Source: Platycnemis pennipes
Taxonomy: Eukaryota; Arthropoda; Insecta; Odonata; Platycnemididae
Assembly: GCA_933228895.1 (NCBI GenBank)
Contig: OW121848.1
Coordinates: 139,642,615 to 139,706,614, forward strand
DNA length: 64,000 nt
Direction: 5' to 3'
Position numbers and translations under genes: made by a program. Position 1 is the first letter of the stretch, and each line of letters starts with the position of its first letter. The notes below the pieces were generated by a model. That model did not search any database. It was not told the DNA's origin and worked only from the letters and a program-made list of their open reading frames with translations. This document shows, piece after piece, positions 25,747 to 37,300 of this stretch.

Positions 25747-27274
25747 CCAATCGGAGGTTAGCGTCACCGTATCCTATTTACAAAATAAAGAAAACAACAC
25801 GTATCAATGCTGCATCTTCGGCATTCATTTATGGGCAGTTTAAAGCTTAAAATTTATTTTACAGACACTTCTAATGCTTCTAATAATAAAAAATACTTTT
25901 ATGTTCATCTTTTATCTCGTATTCAATAAACCAGCGTCTCAAGATGTTCTGTTTTAATGTGATGTGGCGTATTCATGCGGGATGTATGAGCATTATGGTG
26001 ACCAATATTGGTGGTGTCATGCGGAACATATCCACAATTATCAAAACATTATTGTTCCCAACAATTGTGCCAATTAATTGGGCAATAAATTGGACTGGGT
26101 CAAATGGGCTTAAGGATCTCCAGAACTCAATGACAGAAAAGAGTTGGCAATCTGCGCCCTCCACATGCACCCTTCCGCGAACTTTCCATGTCACGTTACA
26201 ATACTGGCTGCTGGTAGAGTAACTCACACAAGAATGTTCTTTCCGGCAAAAATTAATAATCGTCAATCCTAGTAAAAATCCGTCACTATTCAACGACAAA
26301 ATTTGGCTGAAGTTTGACGCTACATAAAGAACATGCCTTTGCAATGGTATTTTTTCAATAGTATGTACATTATTTATTTCACCCAAATTTCTAAACCCAA
26401 CAATTTCAAACTCCTATGTTTCATCAATTGTTTGACCAGTACATCACAATCATGAGCCAAATTATTGTAATATTTATAATATGTCCATGATTTTGCCACA
26501 AAAACTGCCCCAATATCATATGTGAATCAATTCTCACCTAAAAAACAAAAGAACGGATGTAATTTCAAATTTGGATCACAATCAATCAGTGATTAACGTA
26601 AAAGTTGGCTTTTAAGGGGGGCAGAGCCAACCTAAATCCAAGACGCGGGTGATAATCACACTCCTTAAGCTTCAAGAGGTTTTATACTATTTTTTTTTAA
26701 TCTACAGAAAGTCGCTCCAAAAGATTTTGTGGAGGAGCTCAATATGGCCTCACCCGGAATCAAACGTGGGACTAACTTTTCCGTGTCCACACTATCTCTC
26801 TAAATCCATCCTCAAATTTCATTCGTATCCCCATATGTTCACCTCATTTACCATAGTACGAAAAGCTTCTTTGTGTTCCAGAGTTGTGCCTCATAGTATT
26901 TATGACATTATAATAATACAAGAAACATGCAAGACAATAAAGCGAGTACAATTATGAAAATGGGACAAAAAATGTCAAAATATCACCCAAAAGTGAAGTC
27001 TCAGTCTCCGTATTAGTATTTTTTTTCTTTCCAATGTCGATTATTAACCCAAAAATTTTAAATTATATCGTTCCTTTAAGGCAGAATATATCTTCAAGTA
27101 AAATAAACGAAAAAAAACAATTCAATTTTTATATTTAAGAATGCGTTGGCTCACTTCCAATTCAAAGTTAACTTTCAGAAGTTACACCCTAAGCCTTAAA
27201 CGCATAGGTCAATCATTGGCTGTATCACAATTAAAACGTGAAATGTTTAAATCTTTCCTCCACAGGGCTTTCAG

Positions 27275-27545
27275 GGTGCTGCGAAGTCCATACATAGGAT
27301 ACGAGCCAACCGTGATGGCAAAGACGGAAATATGCCGAAGGAGTCCGAGTTCGAGCCCTGGACGGAGACAGAGAGAGCCGAAGTTGGCTGACACCAGGAG
27401 GAAGACCTCCTTCGTTGTCATCAACGGAGACAGACTGGATGACTTGATGCCGACGAGGGGCAAGATAGGGCCGTGTGCCGCCGCGGGTAGCTCCAATAGG
27501 GGAAGATGGATGCCACCCTGGTACACGGTACCGACCGTGAGGTAA
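27275..27545 (+). CDS. EYR/FVDFP-repeat protein, terminal exon
   Basis: AG from the previous exon plus G gives RVLRSPYIGYEPTVMAKTEI, then a basic Ser-rich stretch, RRKTSFVVINGDRLDDLMP and a final WMPPWYTVPTVR before TAA. A second in-frame acceptor nine bases upstream (CTCCACAG, 27265) would add three residues. The stop overlaps a usable donor (GAG|GTAAAA), so longer isoforms are possible. AATAAA at 27614 fits a nearby 3' end. Confidence 0.65.
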
Positions 27546-27613
27546 AATGAGGAGACGCGAGACGACTTATACAATGAACAGGAGCACCAAATGTGATCTT
27601 AAGAGGATCAAAG

Positions 27614-27619
27614 AATAAA
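27614..27619 (+). other. Poly(A) signal of the repeat-protein gene
   Basis: AATAAA 69 bases beyond the TAA at 27543-27545, a normal distance for a short 3' untranslated region. Confidence 0.45.
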
Positions 27620-28485
27620 GGAAGCCTTTCGTTTTAGACTCAGAAGACGCATTAGGTGTCTAAAACTTATGTGATAGAGAGCCAATTACGAATGTTTTCT
27701 ATGTTAAATGAGTTAATAAGTAGGTGCTTACTTCACTTTTCGACTTGTTTTTTAGGAAAAAAGAGTTTATTCGACAAGGTAAGCTGGAGAGGACGATAGG
27801 ACTGTGATTACACCTGCATGCATAAGCAGCAGCGCAAAGGCGTAGCTCAAAAAATATTATCTACCATGTTGTTCACGACCACAAAAAATTAACATTTGTA
27901 GACTGAAATAAAAAATAAACCATGTTTTTCTTAAAATTTCTTAATTTTATTGAACCTTCCTCCACCCTATTTTTCTTCCTGGAATTTAGGAGAACTATTT
28001 CCCATTGTTAACAAATTAATTTATGACTATTTTCATTGTATGGTGGTATTTTCAACCGTTCAAATTAAAAAACTTGAATATTTTTGCAATTCATCGGAAT
28101 CAGTCGTAAATAAATTTATTAATCCCTTGAAAATTGCAAATATTTCTCGAGTAAAAATCAGTTCCACCATCTCCGGTCTGAATCTATGGCACTGGAACGG
28201 TCTAAAATCTAATTAAGAAAAAAGAAGCTGCTTTCTACGAGTAGACCTGGGGAGGAATATGAATTTATTTCCAAAAGTACGACCAACAAACCTGCGATAA
28301 AATGAGTCATAACGAAAACATGAAACGCAGATATTTTGTGAAAATTTCAGTGATTGAATGTCTGCCTAAGACGTACTAAGAAAACTGATAAAATGTACGA
28401 TAAATGTTCAGCGATCGTCTTCCACATAGGCAGCTCCTAAAATTTCAAACTTACTTTCATTCTTCATATTGTAATCCCCTAAGTA

Positions 28486-28555
28486 CAGGGTGCGGCAACA
28501 TAACTTCCTTTTTTATATATCCATATAAAAAAGGAAGTTATGTTGCCGCATCCTA
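28486..28555. mobile_element. Palindromic miniature relative of the IS630/mariner element
   Basis: CAGGGTGCGGCAACATAACT and its complement face each other with only a few bases between, over about 70 bp. The terminus differs by one base from that of the 1.3-kb element at 49365. A TA precedes it. It has no coding capacity. Confidence 0.75.
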
Positions 28556-29834
28556 TGTAAACTACCACGTGATTCATTTCATTGTTATAAAATCTTATGC
28601 AATCAAAATTCGCTAAAATTTAAACAAGTCATAAAACAAGGTTGGAGTGGAAACACACTGCTTTTTGAGTTCAGATTATTTTGCCACATTGCAGCATTAA
28701 AGTATTACTATGTATTACGTAGTATTTACAGTAACATTAAATATTGTACTGTCGATTTCTCCAAATCAACTCACAACGCACCCAAATGTCCTCTCACTTC
28801 CATAATTTATAGCAAAATGATAGGGGAGAATCGTAGTATCAGTAATGGGTAACATAAACAAAGAAGCTGCACTGATCAAGAAAATTGGAGGGTACCCGGT
28901 TAGACCCGCGTATCCGGTTTTGACCAAATTTTCCCTATATGCAGAAATGACATAGGTGTTTTTATTTCAGGAAGGTTTTTCATGAGGTTTGAAACTTTTT
29001 ACATAGATCAAGTCATGTTTGCAAATAGGTGAAAAGAGATTTGATCTTGCGTTTAATTCGAAAGATTAAGGCAAAGGATTTATCGCGCCGTAATAATTTA
29101 AACATGGCTTGGTTAGGCCAGTTTGACTTTTTTCATGCATCGTGTTTGTTTTACTAATTCTACTACACTGTATTTTATGTTGACTAATGACCTGAATAGT
29201 TCACATTAATTGCAAGTTGATTAGGAGGAATGTAGATTGAGGGATGTTTAGTACACCGTTTGAATTTCAATACTTTTCAGCGGTAGCTGAATTAAGTTGT
29301 GTACATTTTCCTCTGCATTCAAAAACTTTGCAAATGGCGCATTTTTAAGTTTTCTTAGAATTTTTTTATTATTATTTCAGACAATACAGTTTGTTTTTAC
29401 TGCCGGCTGGTGAAACGACTTCCACTGACAGGATGATTGCTAGTCTTTGTGACGCTCACCGAGGTCGCAGCCGCTTAAATCCAGCCACAGTTAGTCATGT
29501 CTACCTCTTGAAGTAACATTTATCATGCAATAAAAATACCATCGGGACAGGTCAATAGGAGGGGTTCCTCAGAGAAAAATAATCCACCAAGATTTTTCCA
29601 TGAAAATCCCAATGTGGGGTCGTTTGTAAAGATTCAAACTTAACTTTTGGACGCATCCTAATGCGTAAAAAAATCTGTGTTCAACTCGAAAGTTGGTTTT
29701 TGATAGATGAGGGTAAAGCTCAACCCCTATTAAGTCATTTACTTGTGAAATTCATACACTCAGGGTAGAAGAGCTAATTCCTTTCCCTGGGCCACCTGTG
29801 ATTTCCTACGAAGTTCGGATACACAGAAAATAGA

Positions 29835-29945
29835 ATCGCGAGGATTTCTCAGGTGAGGGTGTCCAGAAACCTTCTGCTCGGAATTTGAAACTAGCCCTCT
29901 TCCACCAGACACTCTTCCCACTAGGCCACCATGACCCTCCCCCCT
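29835..29945 (-). mobile_element. tRNA-like SINE head, old
   Basis: The complement shows CATGGTGGCCTAGTGGGAAG (A box) and a decayed B box (AGTTTCAAATTCC). No tail recognised. Confidence 0.5.
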
Positions 29946-30839
29946 GTCGCGTAAGAGACACAAAAATATAATCACCCCAGCACAGAGGTGACGTCAGAAA
30001 AATTCTTTTAACTTCCTCAATCAGAAAGTACATTTTGAAGTAAGCATTGGTTAAATTAAAATAAAATATCTCTATTTTCAACATATTATATCAAAACGAT
30101 GGACAAGTTTTTCCCTGATTTTATTAGAACCATTAAGATTATAGGGTCACTAGTTGTAAATAAATAAGGTTCATTTGCATCCAAACTGTCTACTGAGAGA
30201 GAGGTTATTATCTCAGGAAAATATGACATAAAACCTGCCATAGTCCATTAACATCCATGCACACTTTACTTAAATTAATAAAGAAGTAAATAAAAGAACT
30301 TGAAAAGAAGAGGCACCTAATCATTTACGAAATATTTTAAAAGATTGAACATTAGTTACAGGCACATAATAACGCAATATATACCGATGGACAAAAATGT
30401 TTGGCATAATCTTCGTGAATGCGTTATTCTCTAGTATGCTTAAAGCAGTGAATGCAAAATGTGATTTACATTTCTTACACGGATGCCTCTTAGACACTCG
30501 AGCGTTATGTAAAAGAAAATTTATTTAAACTCAGAGAAAATCAGTCGTAACGAACTTTTTCAGATGCAAAACGTAGAAAACAGTAAGGTGATTACAGTCA
30601 CTACCCATGGGACGGCTCAGCTCTCAGGTTCCCCTAAAAATTATGGCTTGAAATATTTAGTGAGATGTTCAAGTGGAACACGGTCACTTAGGAATGATTG
30701 CTCCTTAAACGACGGGAAGGCAATTTTGAATGCATTTATGATATGATCAGCAACTTCCATGAAAAGCCAAATTACATCATTATGTCTCATTAATAATTAA
30801 CAGCGTCCCATCTTTCCCCCGGATTCAAGCAGAGAATGA

Positions 30840-31334
30840 CGAATCAGCAGTTCATCGAGAGAGGGAAGAGAGAGAACAAGAGGAAGAGAGGCTCACTCAG
30901 GCGTCCGCTTCACAAGTGTACTTTCTGTTCGACGAAGTTCTAAGCTACTACCACTTCAGAATTTCTCCAGTATCGTGAAATAATTTTTCCCAAGGGCTAC
31001 TACGAAGACGGGCATAAACGGGCTGAGATCAAATGTTGAACAGTAAGTAATGGGAAAGGAGGTGAAACGAAGATCCTGTAGTTACCATGTCACTTGATGG
31101 CACAAATGCTAATACATTACGTTGCCCTTAACTACAGCAAACAACGAAAGGCGCAGGCGTCACCCATCCGACGGACAGCAAGGTGATATAACCCTATGGA
31201 ATCGTATAGCCTTCGTCAATGTTTAATAATCCATTGACAGGTCAAGCTGGATTGACTCTGAACGAGAGAGAAGGCGTCCTCCAACGGACGGGTAGTATCA
31301 CTAGAAAGCATTCTCCCGCACGGGTGACATTATG
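30840..31334 (+). promoter_or_regulatory. Probable promoter and 5' leader exon of the guanylyl cyclase gene
   Basis: A GAGA-rich stretch at about 30870-30898 (several GAGAG motifs) and locally raised GC content precede a leader that ends in ATG directly abutting a GTGAGA donor at 31335. The next exon begins TAC GGG, so the protein starts M|YG, the usual start of beta-type cyclases. A possible extra leader intron is suggested by GTAAGT at about 31042 and an ACAG acceptor at about 31134. The transcription start cannot be fixed from sequence alone. Confidence 0.5.
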
Positions 31335-34300
31335 GTGAGAAACTGGTACATGTAATCGAATCATCTAAAGCATTTGCTGAGTTTCTGTTTTTCCCCGGAA
31401 TATTTTCCATAATTTGAGCATAAATTTATTCCCTTTCAAAATAACTAAATTTAAATTATTAACCGAGTGGTACATTTACCTATAACTCCAGCACAACCAC
31501 AATTCAAATCATGATTGTTCACTTTAAAGTTCAGTCAGTAAAAATATATTGAATTACTATAGCAAATTTGCTTGATTCTCATCTTAAAATATCCACATTA
31601 AATATAGACTTGGAGAATTGGAGTAAAAATAGTCCATCCTTTAAAAAGTATGATAAGATAATTTTTGTAAGTGAAAAAACCTATGAGGTTTACCCGTTTT
31701 CGAAAATTAAGATTTTCCAATATTATAAATGTTTAATGTTGTAAAATCAATGTTTCTTTTGGATAAAAGCCAAATTAAGAACTTTGTAATGCAACAAAAA
31801 TCTTTGTTCAAAAATAAAAAATACACTTACATACTACATAATAATTCCAAAATTACTCATATCCATGTTCTTATTTAGTGGACGAATAAAGCTATAAAAA
31901 CGAAGATAAATCATTTCCAATGTCTAACTCCATTCCGTTTAACTTCCATTACGCTGCAGAGTCAAAATTAAAACTGAATCAAACTTATTTTTCCCACAGT
32001 ACGGGCTGATTCACGTTTGTCTTCAGAGTATGGTGAAGACCAAATTTGGAGAAGACGTGTGGAAACAAATATTGTACGTATGTTAAAAGCTGGTGTATGA
32101 CTGGATGCTGGTAAGAGTAGTTTTAATTTTCATATTGACGTTCTGGAAGGGTTTTCTTAACTTAATGTTGTAATCTTATGAAAACTAGTATCATGTAACT
32201 TCTCCGCTTTCAGTAGGTACTAGTACTTTAGTATGTATTATTATTCATTCATCTGTTAAATGAAAATGTGGTTTATATTTCCTGTTTTATTTCAACCATT
32301 GTTTTTTTTTGCCAAATTATGACATTTTTATGGCAGTCACTATCACTAAAATTTGACTTTTTTATCAGGGCCGGTGCTGGCTTAGGTAATAAGTCTTATT
32401 TGACATTCCGCTCATATCCAGATGAAGAAACGCTGAAACTTATCGAAACGTCGGCCGAAGTACTGTGTGAGTTGAAACAGATTAGCCCATTCATAAAGTT
32501 CTGTCACTCATTTCCTTAATGCTGTAATCCAGAGACAATAAGTCATCTGCTAAAAATCAATCAAGCAATAAATTGGATAAATCTATAAAATAAATTGGAC
32601 CAGCCAACTTGAGTATTTCGAGTTGCCATTGAGCAATTCGCCACAACGTATTTCCAAATACTCTTCATTTTCCAGGTATATCTTTAAATGACGCTCTGGA
32701 AATGCTTGGGGATTATTTTTTGGAATATGTAATGCAGAATGGATACGCAGAAATGCTCCGAGGTCTTGGATCTAATTTTCTCGACTTCATAGAAAATATT
32801 AACTACCTACATTGGTAAGTATAGCAATTTAAGGATATAGAACCTAGTCATAAATAAATGACAAAATAATAAAATACTGAGATACATATGCAGTTGAGTG
32901 AATATGCATGATTTATATTACGTCAGTGGCGTGAATTAGTTCCGCGCAGCTGGAAAATTCGGAAAAATATTGTGATCCGTTGTATTTTGATATACCTATA
33001 CCGCACTTGACTGTTGAAAAAAATCATTAAATAAGGGGAACCGCTATCAAGAGAGTCTCTAAGATTTGTCCAATTTTCGACAGATTCGAGAATGGTAATT
33101 CGTATATCTTAAGGTATTTGTTCGTTGAGGTCCGCCACCTTGATCTTCGTTTTATCACATTAACATAGATACTATTTTTATTCGCGGCATCAGCACTTGG
33201 TCCACCAATTCTTCCTTCCAACGATTCTTCTTTTTAAGTCTCCAAGTTCCTCCAAACTTTGTGCTCGAGATCATTTTTTAGACAATTGTTTAATAACAAA
33301 TTAATATTTTGGATCAAGTGCTTCGGAGTCCACGCTCAGCCTTCATCATTCTTCACTATCAAAAGATATACTTTCCTACAGAATTCCAAAACTCTGATTT
33401 GGGTATTGTTTGTCCCTCACAATTATGGAATATAAGGCTCCAGGCACGTATTCTTATAGTTTTAGAGAAAAACTACCTTGTCTTCACTTGACTTCATTAA
33501 ATGTTTTTCTGGTATATTTGTTTCACAGAATAAAAAATATGAAGACTTTCGGTGACTCAATGCAGTGAAGACATAAATTCCTCCTCTATCAGAAACCAGT
33601 GTTAGGTTTTACTTTCAAGTTTTCAATCGGGAATCTTAATTTCTTCGGTAACTTTCTCCTAGTAGAGGCAGACGTCAAAACCATTCTTTTTTAATTGCGA
33701 AAACCGTTCGCAGTAAATAATAAAGCAAAGGTGGCAGAATTCCAGAATGTAATACGCTTGCCCTTTCCTTAAGTTGCAACAAAATGTCTTATGGTAGCTC
33801 AGGAATCAAGTTAATGCAAATTTTTCACAAATTTTGGATACAGTCATAGTAACGTAATTCTTCGTCGATAAATCTGAAACGGTCTAAAAAAAAGTCAATA
33901 AAATATTTTTTTCACCAATTTATAGTTTTATCACTCTGTAAGTAATTTTTTTCCGTAAATGAAGTTTTCAGCAATTTCAATCAAGCTTTAGTATGTAACT
34001 CTTTCCTGCACAAACCACCCTTAGTTAATTGAATGGACTCCTAAATTGTTCGCACGTGAATTCCATTGATCCCAATTTTTTTAAGCATCAGCCGTTAGTC
34101 ATTGGACCTTCTCAGTCATGAAATTGTGGCTTTTCAACTACACTATATTATTTTTTCACCTGCAACGATCATCTATATTCGTTTACATCAGCAAATTGCA
34201 CACAATTTCGGGAAAATGACGTTCGCAAAATATATCGATTGCCTTTCAACACTCTTCATCAATAAACTCTGCCTCTTTCTTCGGACCTTTATGGGCTACT

Positions 34301-37300
34301 CCCAAACGTCCATTGTGGGGAGGATTAAAAGAAGAAAAAAATAGTCCTCTTCCGCCACAAGGTTGAAAGTGCTCATAAAAAAAAATTCGATATTGCGAGC
34401 GTTGGAATGGTGCTAAATACGCACGTCTTAATGTGCGAGGTGAACGCTCCACCGCGAATCAGAAAAATGCGAAGTGTAGTTCCCCACGTGTGGGTGAGTG
34501 ATAGCCGCTCTTTGCGGCCTTCGACTGAAATATGCATAGCGGGAAACCCTCGCCAGGTGATCGATCGAGGGCGCCCCGCAAACGACTTGGACGGGAAACA
34601 GCCGGTGTCGGTGAAGGAAGGGGCTGATCCGTCTGTTCTCGACACTCCTCGTCACTTCCTTTTACCGGAAAACATCCATACGACACGCGGAAGCTTTTCG
34701 AAAAACCGTGACGAGGATACGAGGATTTACTTTTCATATGAATTACTTGTGAAAAAATGTTATTTAACAGGCAGACGTCATATAGAAGTCATCGAAAAAT
34801 GAGCAGAAAAGCAGGTGGAAGGTGTTAATGAGGGAATGATATTCAACGCGAGAGTGAGAAAGAGAGTGCATACTTTGCATACCGGCAAGAGAATATGAAC
34901 ACCAAGCATAAAATCTACGAGAGGAGAGGGAGAGCAATCAAGAAAATCAAAATACTGAGTAACTTAATCCTATTCACAAAGATAGTATTGCCCAAGTACT
35001 ATGCCAGACTACAAATACAGACAAAAGAACATTGGATTACTTCAAGGAGTTTTATAGAAAATAAAGCGTAAACCCGAACTATTATAAAGTTCGGGTTCAC
35101 GCTTATTGTTAGAATATAGCATAGAAAACGTAGATATGTATTATTAAAGATGCTAACAATTTATTATGAACTAAATCAGTCTCTTTATCCTCATTATGCA
35201 ATAACACTCTTTTCAGTGGCAGTAATAGAATTAGGCTTTAGGGAGATACCTTAGACATAGGTATACAACTTCCATGCCAGAGGTGGGACATGCGTAGCAA
35301 CCTTTGGGTAGCCAGATAGCTGGCCTCCATGGCCGACTCGCTATTGAGCTAGAAACTAACTGCGTATAAAAATATATATACCTACATCAATGATTTCCCA
35401 CGCATTTATTTGAATCTTTTAGTTGATACTAAAATGCATAATTTATTACTGTCGCCAATGGGTATCCAAAAGTTACTCAGACTCTATACGGAATTTCACC
35501 GGGAACTACTTATATCACTAAGTGGTCGTCAATCCAATGATCGGATCTATTTATACCGATTCATAATTTCCTCCGTCACTTTCTCCGGAAGGCATTAGTA
35601 TACTTTGCAATCTTTTTTAAGTAAGTCACTGTTTCCTCTAGTTTAGGGGTGCACATCGCTTTCATTAACTATGTGGTACTAAATATTTATTGCAGCTTCC
35701 TGCTTTGTTTTTTCACGATTATTTCGTCCGTTTAAAGAAATTTTTCACCAATGGAAGTCGAAATTTGAGAAATATCATATATATCAGCTCAAAAGGGGTC
35801 ATTTTCGCGTGGAAACCCCTATATTAAATTATTTTGAATAGTTGTTATCCCCTAGTTTCCACCAGAAGATTTCCCACGGCCATTAAATATACCTTTAAAC
35901 AAGATCTGTTTCTTCATCGCAGCACTACCTCCATCTGCTATCCATTCCATGTTCAATCCGTTTCATCGTAACCACACGTAACCGGTAGTCAGGAATTTTC
36001 AAGCAATTAGTTTTCAATTTAATCTTGTCCACATAGCCCGCTCCTCACAACCTTGGAGATTCAAGAGCACAATATTGCAACATTTGACTCCTCTCCAGAA
36101 TATAGTATGTAGGCATTCATTCATTCGTAAATTTTCTGAAACAGAGCTCACAGACAGTGTCTTGAGGGAATGCGGCTTTTACGTATGTCGATGATTCCCG
36201 AAAAAGATAATAAATATCATGAAAAGAATTAGGATAAGAATTACGAAAAAGAAATTCCTATGTATGTTGTTTATCTTCGAGAGTTAACGCCAAAAAAGAG
36301 ACCAATTATCTTTCTTCGTAGTCTCTCTTAAGGAGTTAACTCGGTAACTCCTACCAGTAAATACAACATTTTTCCATATTTGTGTCATTGCCTTGCTTTC
36401 GAAAATTTTGGATATATAGAATATTATATTTGCATCACCATTAGGAGCCCCAAAAAGACATCATCGGAAAAAAATGTACCATTTTTATCGAACATAACGA
36501 CCTAGTTTAGTAACAATGATGAGTGATGGGTATGAATAATTATATATTTCCGCCATGAATATGTTCCTTCACGTATCAGCACACGATTTATTTTCCTGCA
36601 TCACATTTATTCTCCCCTTGAACTCTCACAATCTCTAAATTAGCTATCGGACAAAGTATAGACGAAACGTTGAGTTTTTGGGTGTAACTACATTGTGCGC
36701 ATACTTTTTCTACAAGCTAAAAAGCACGAAAAATTACATGACTTTTATTTCCCTGTAGATATTTTCTAATTTTAATTTTTTTCATCACATGGGATTACAT
36801 CCTCTAGCCATGATAAGACCAAAGGCATTAGTAGAACTTCCAAGTAGTGATGTGACTGGGTGTATACCAACATCTCATTTTTTTCGATACACCGATATAC
36901 GTCAGTCTATTTTAGAAGTCATATATCGGTATAGTAGTTGGTATACTAGGTGGTATTTTCTCAACGCCAATGCATTCTTTTAAATTTTGCGAGTGCAAAA
37001 TATTTTACATGTTATTTTTCCTTGTATAAGTAGCCATAGTTATAGAAAAATTTCAGAGGGTAAATATATTTAAGCCTCCTCTCTACGTCAAAATTCTAAT
37101 CCAAAGGTTGCTCTGGGATCGGTAGTGTAAGACATGCTTCAATAATACGTTTTATTTATACACACTTTCTCTATCTGTCGTTGTCACCCATGTTTATGGC
37201 GAAACATGATCTTGATCGTCTTCTATCTCCGAGTGTATTGAGCGATATACCGAATAAATCAAGCCGAATCGGCATTTTATACCTATCTTTACATTTATCA

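Larger units (their letters stand above)
23866..27274 (+). other. Intron of the repeat-protein gene
   Basis: Phase 2 intron holding SINEs at 23962 (minus) and 25415 (plus). A 137-codon minus-strand frame at 25973-26386 has no recognised domain. Confidence 0.55.
27808..30839. other. Intergenic region between the two genes
   Basis: Contains the palindromic miniature element at 28486 and a SINE head at 29835. No convincing exon. Confidence 0.6.

Noticed and set aside
25973..26386. 137-codon minus-strand frame
   Set aside because: No recognisable domain, no splice or promoter context, and AT-driven composition; too weak to call a gene.
34407..34802. 131-codon + strand frame in intron 4
   Set aside because: Overlapped by equally long frames on the other strand; not needed by the cyclase and no family recognised.
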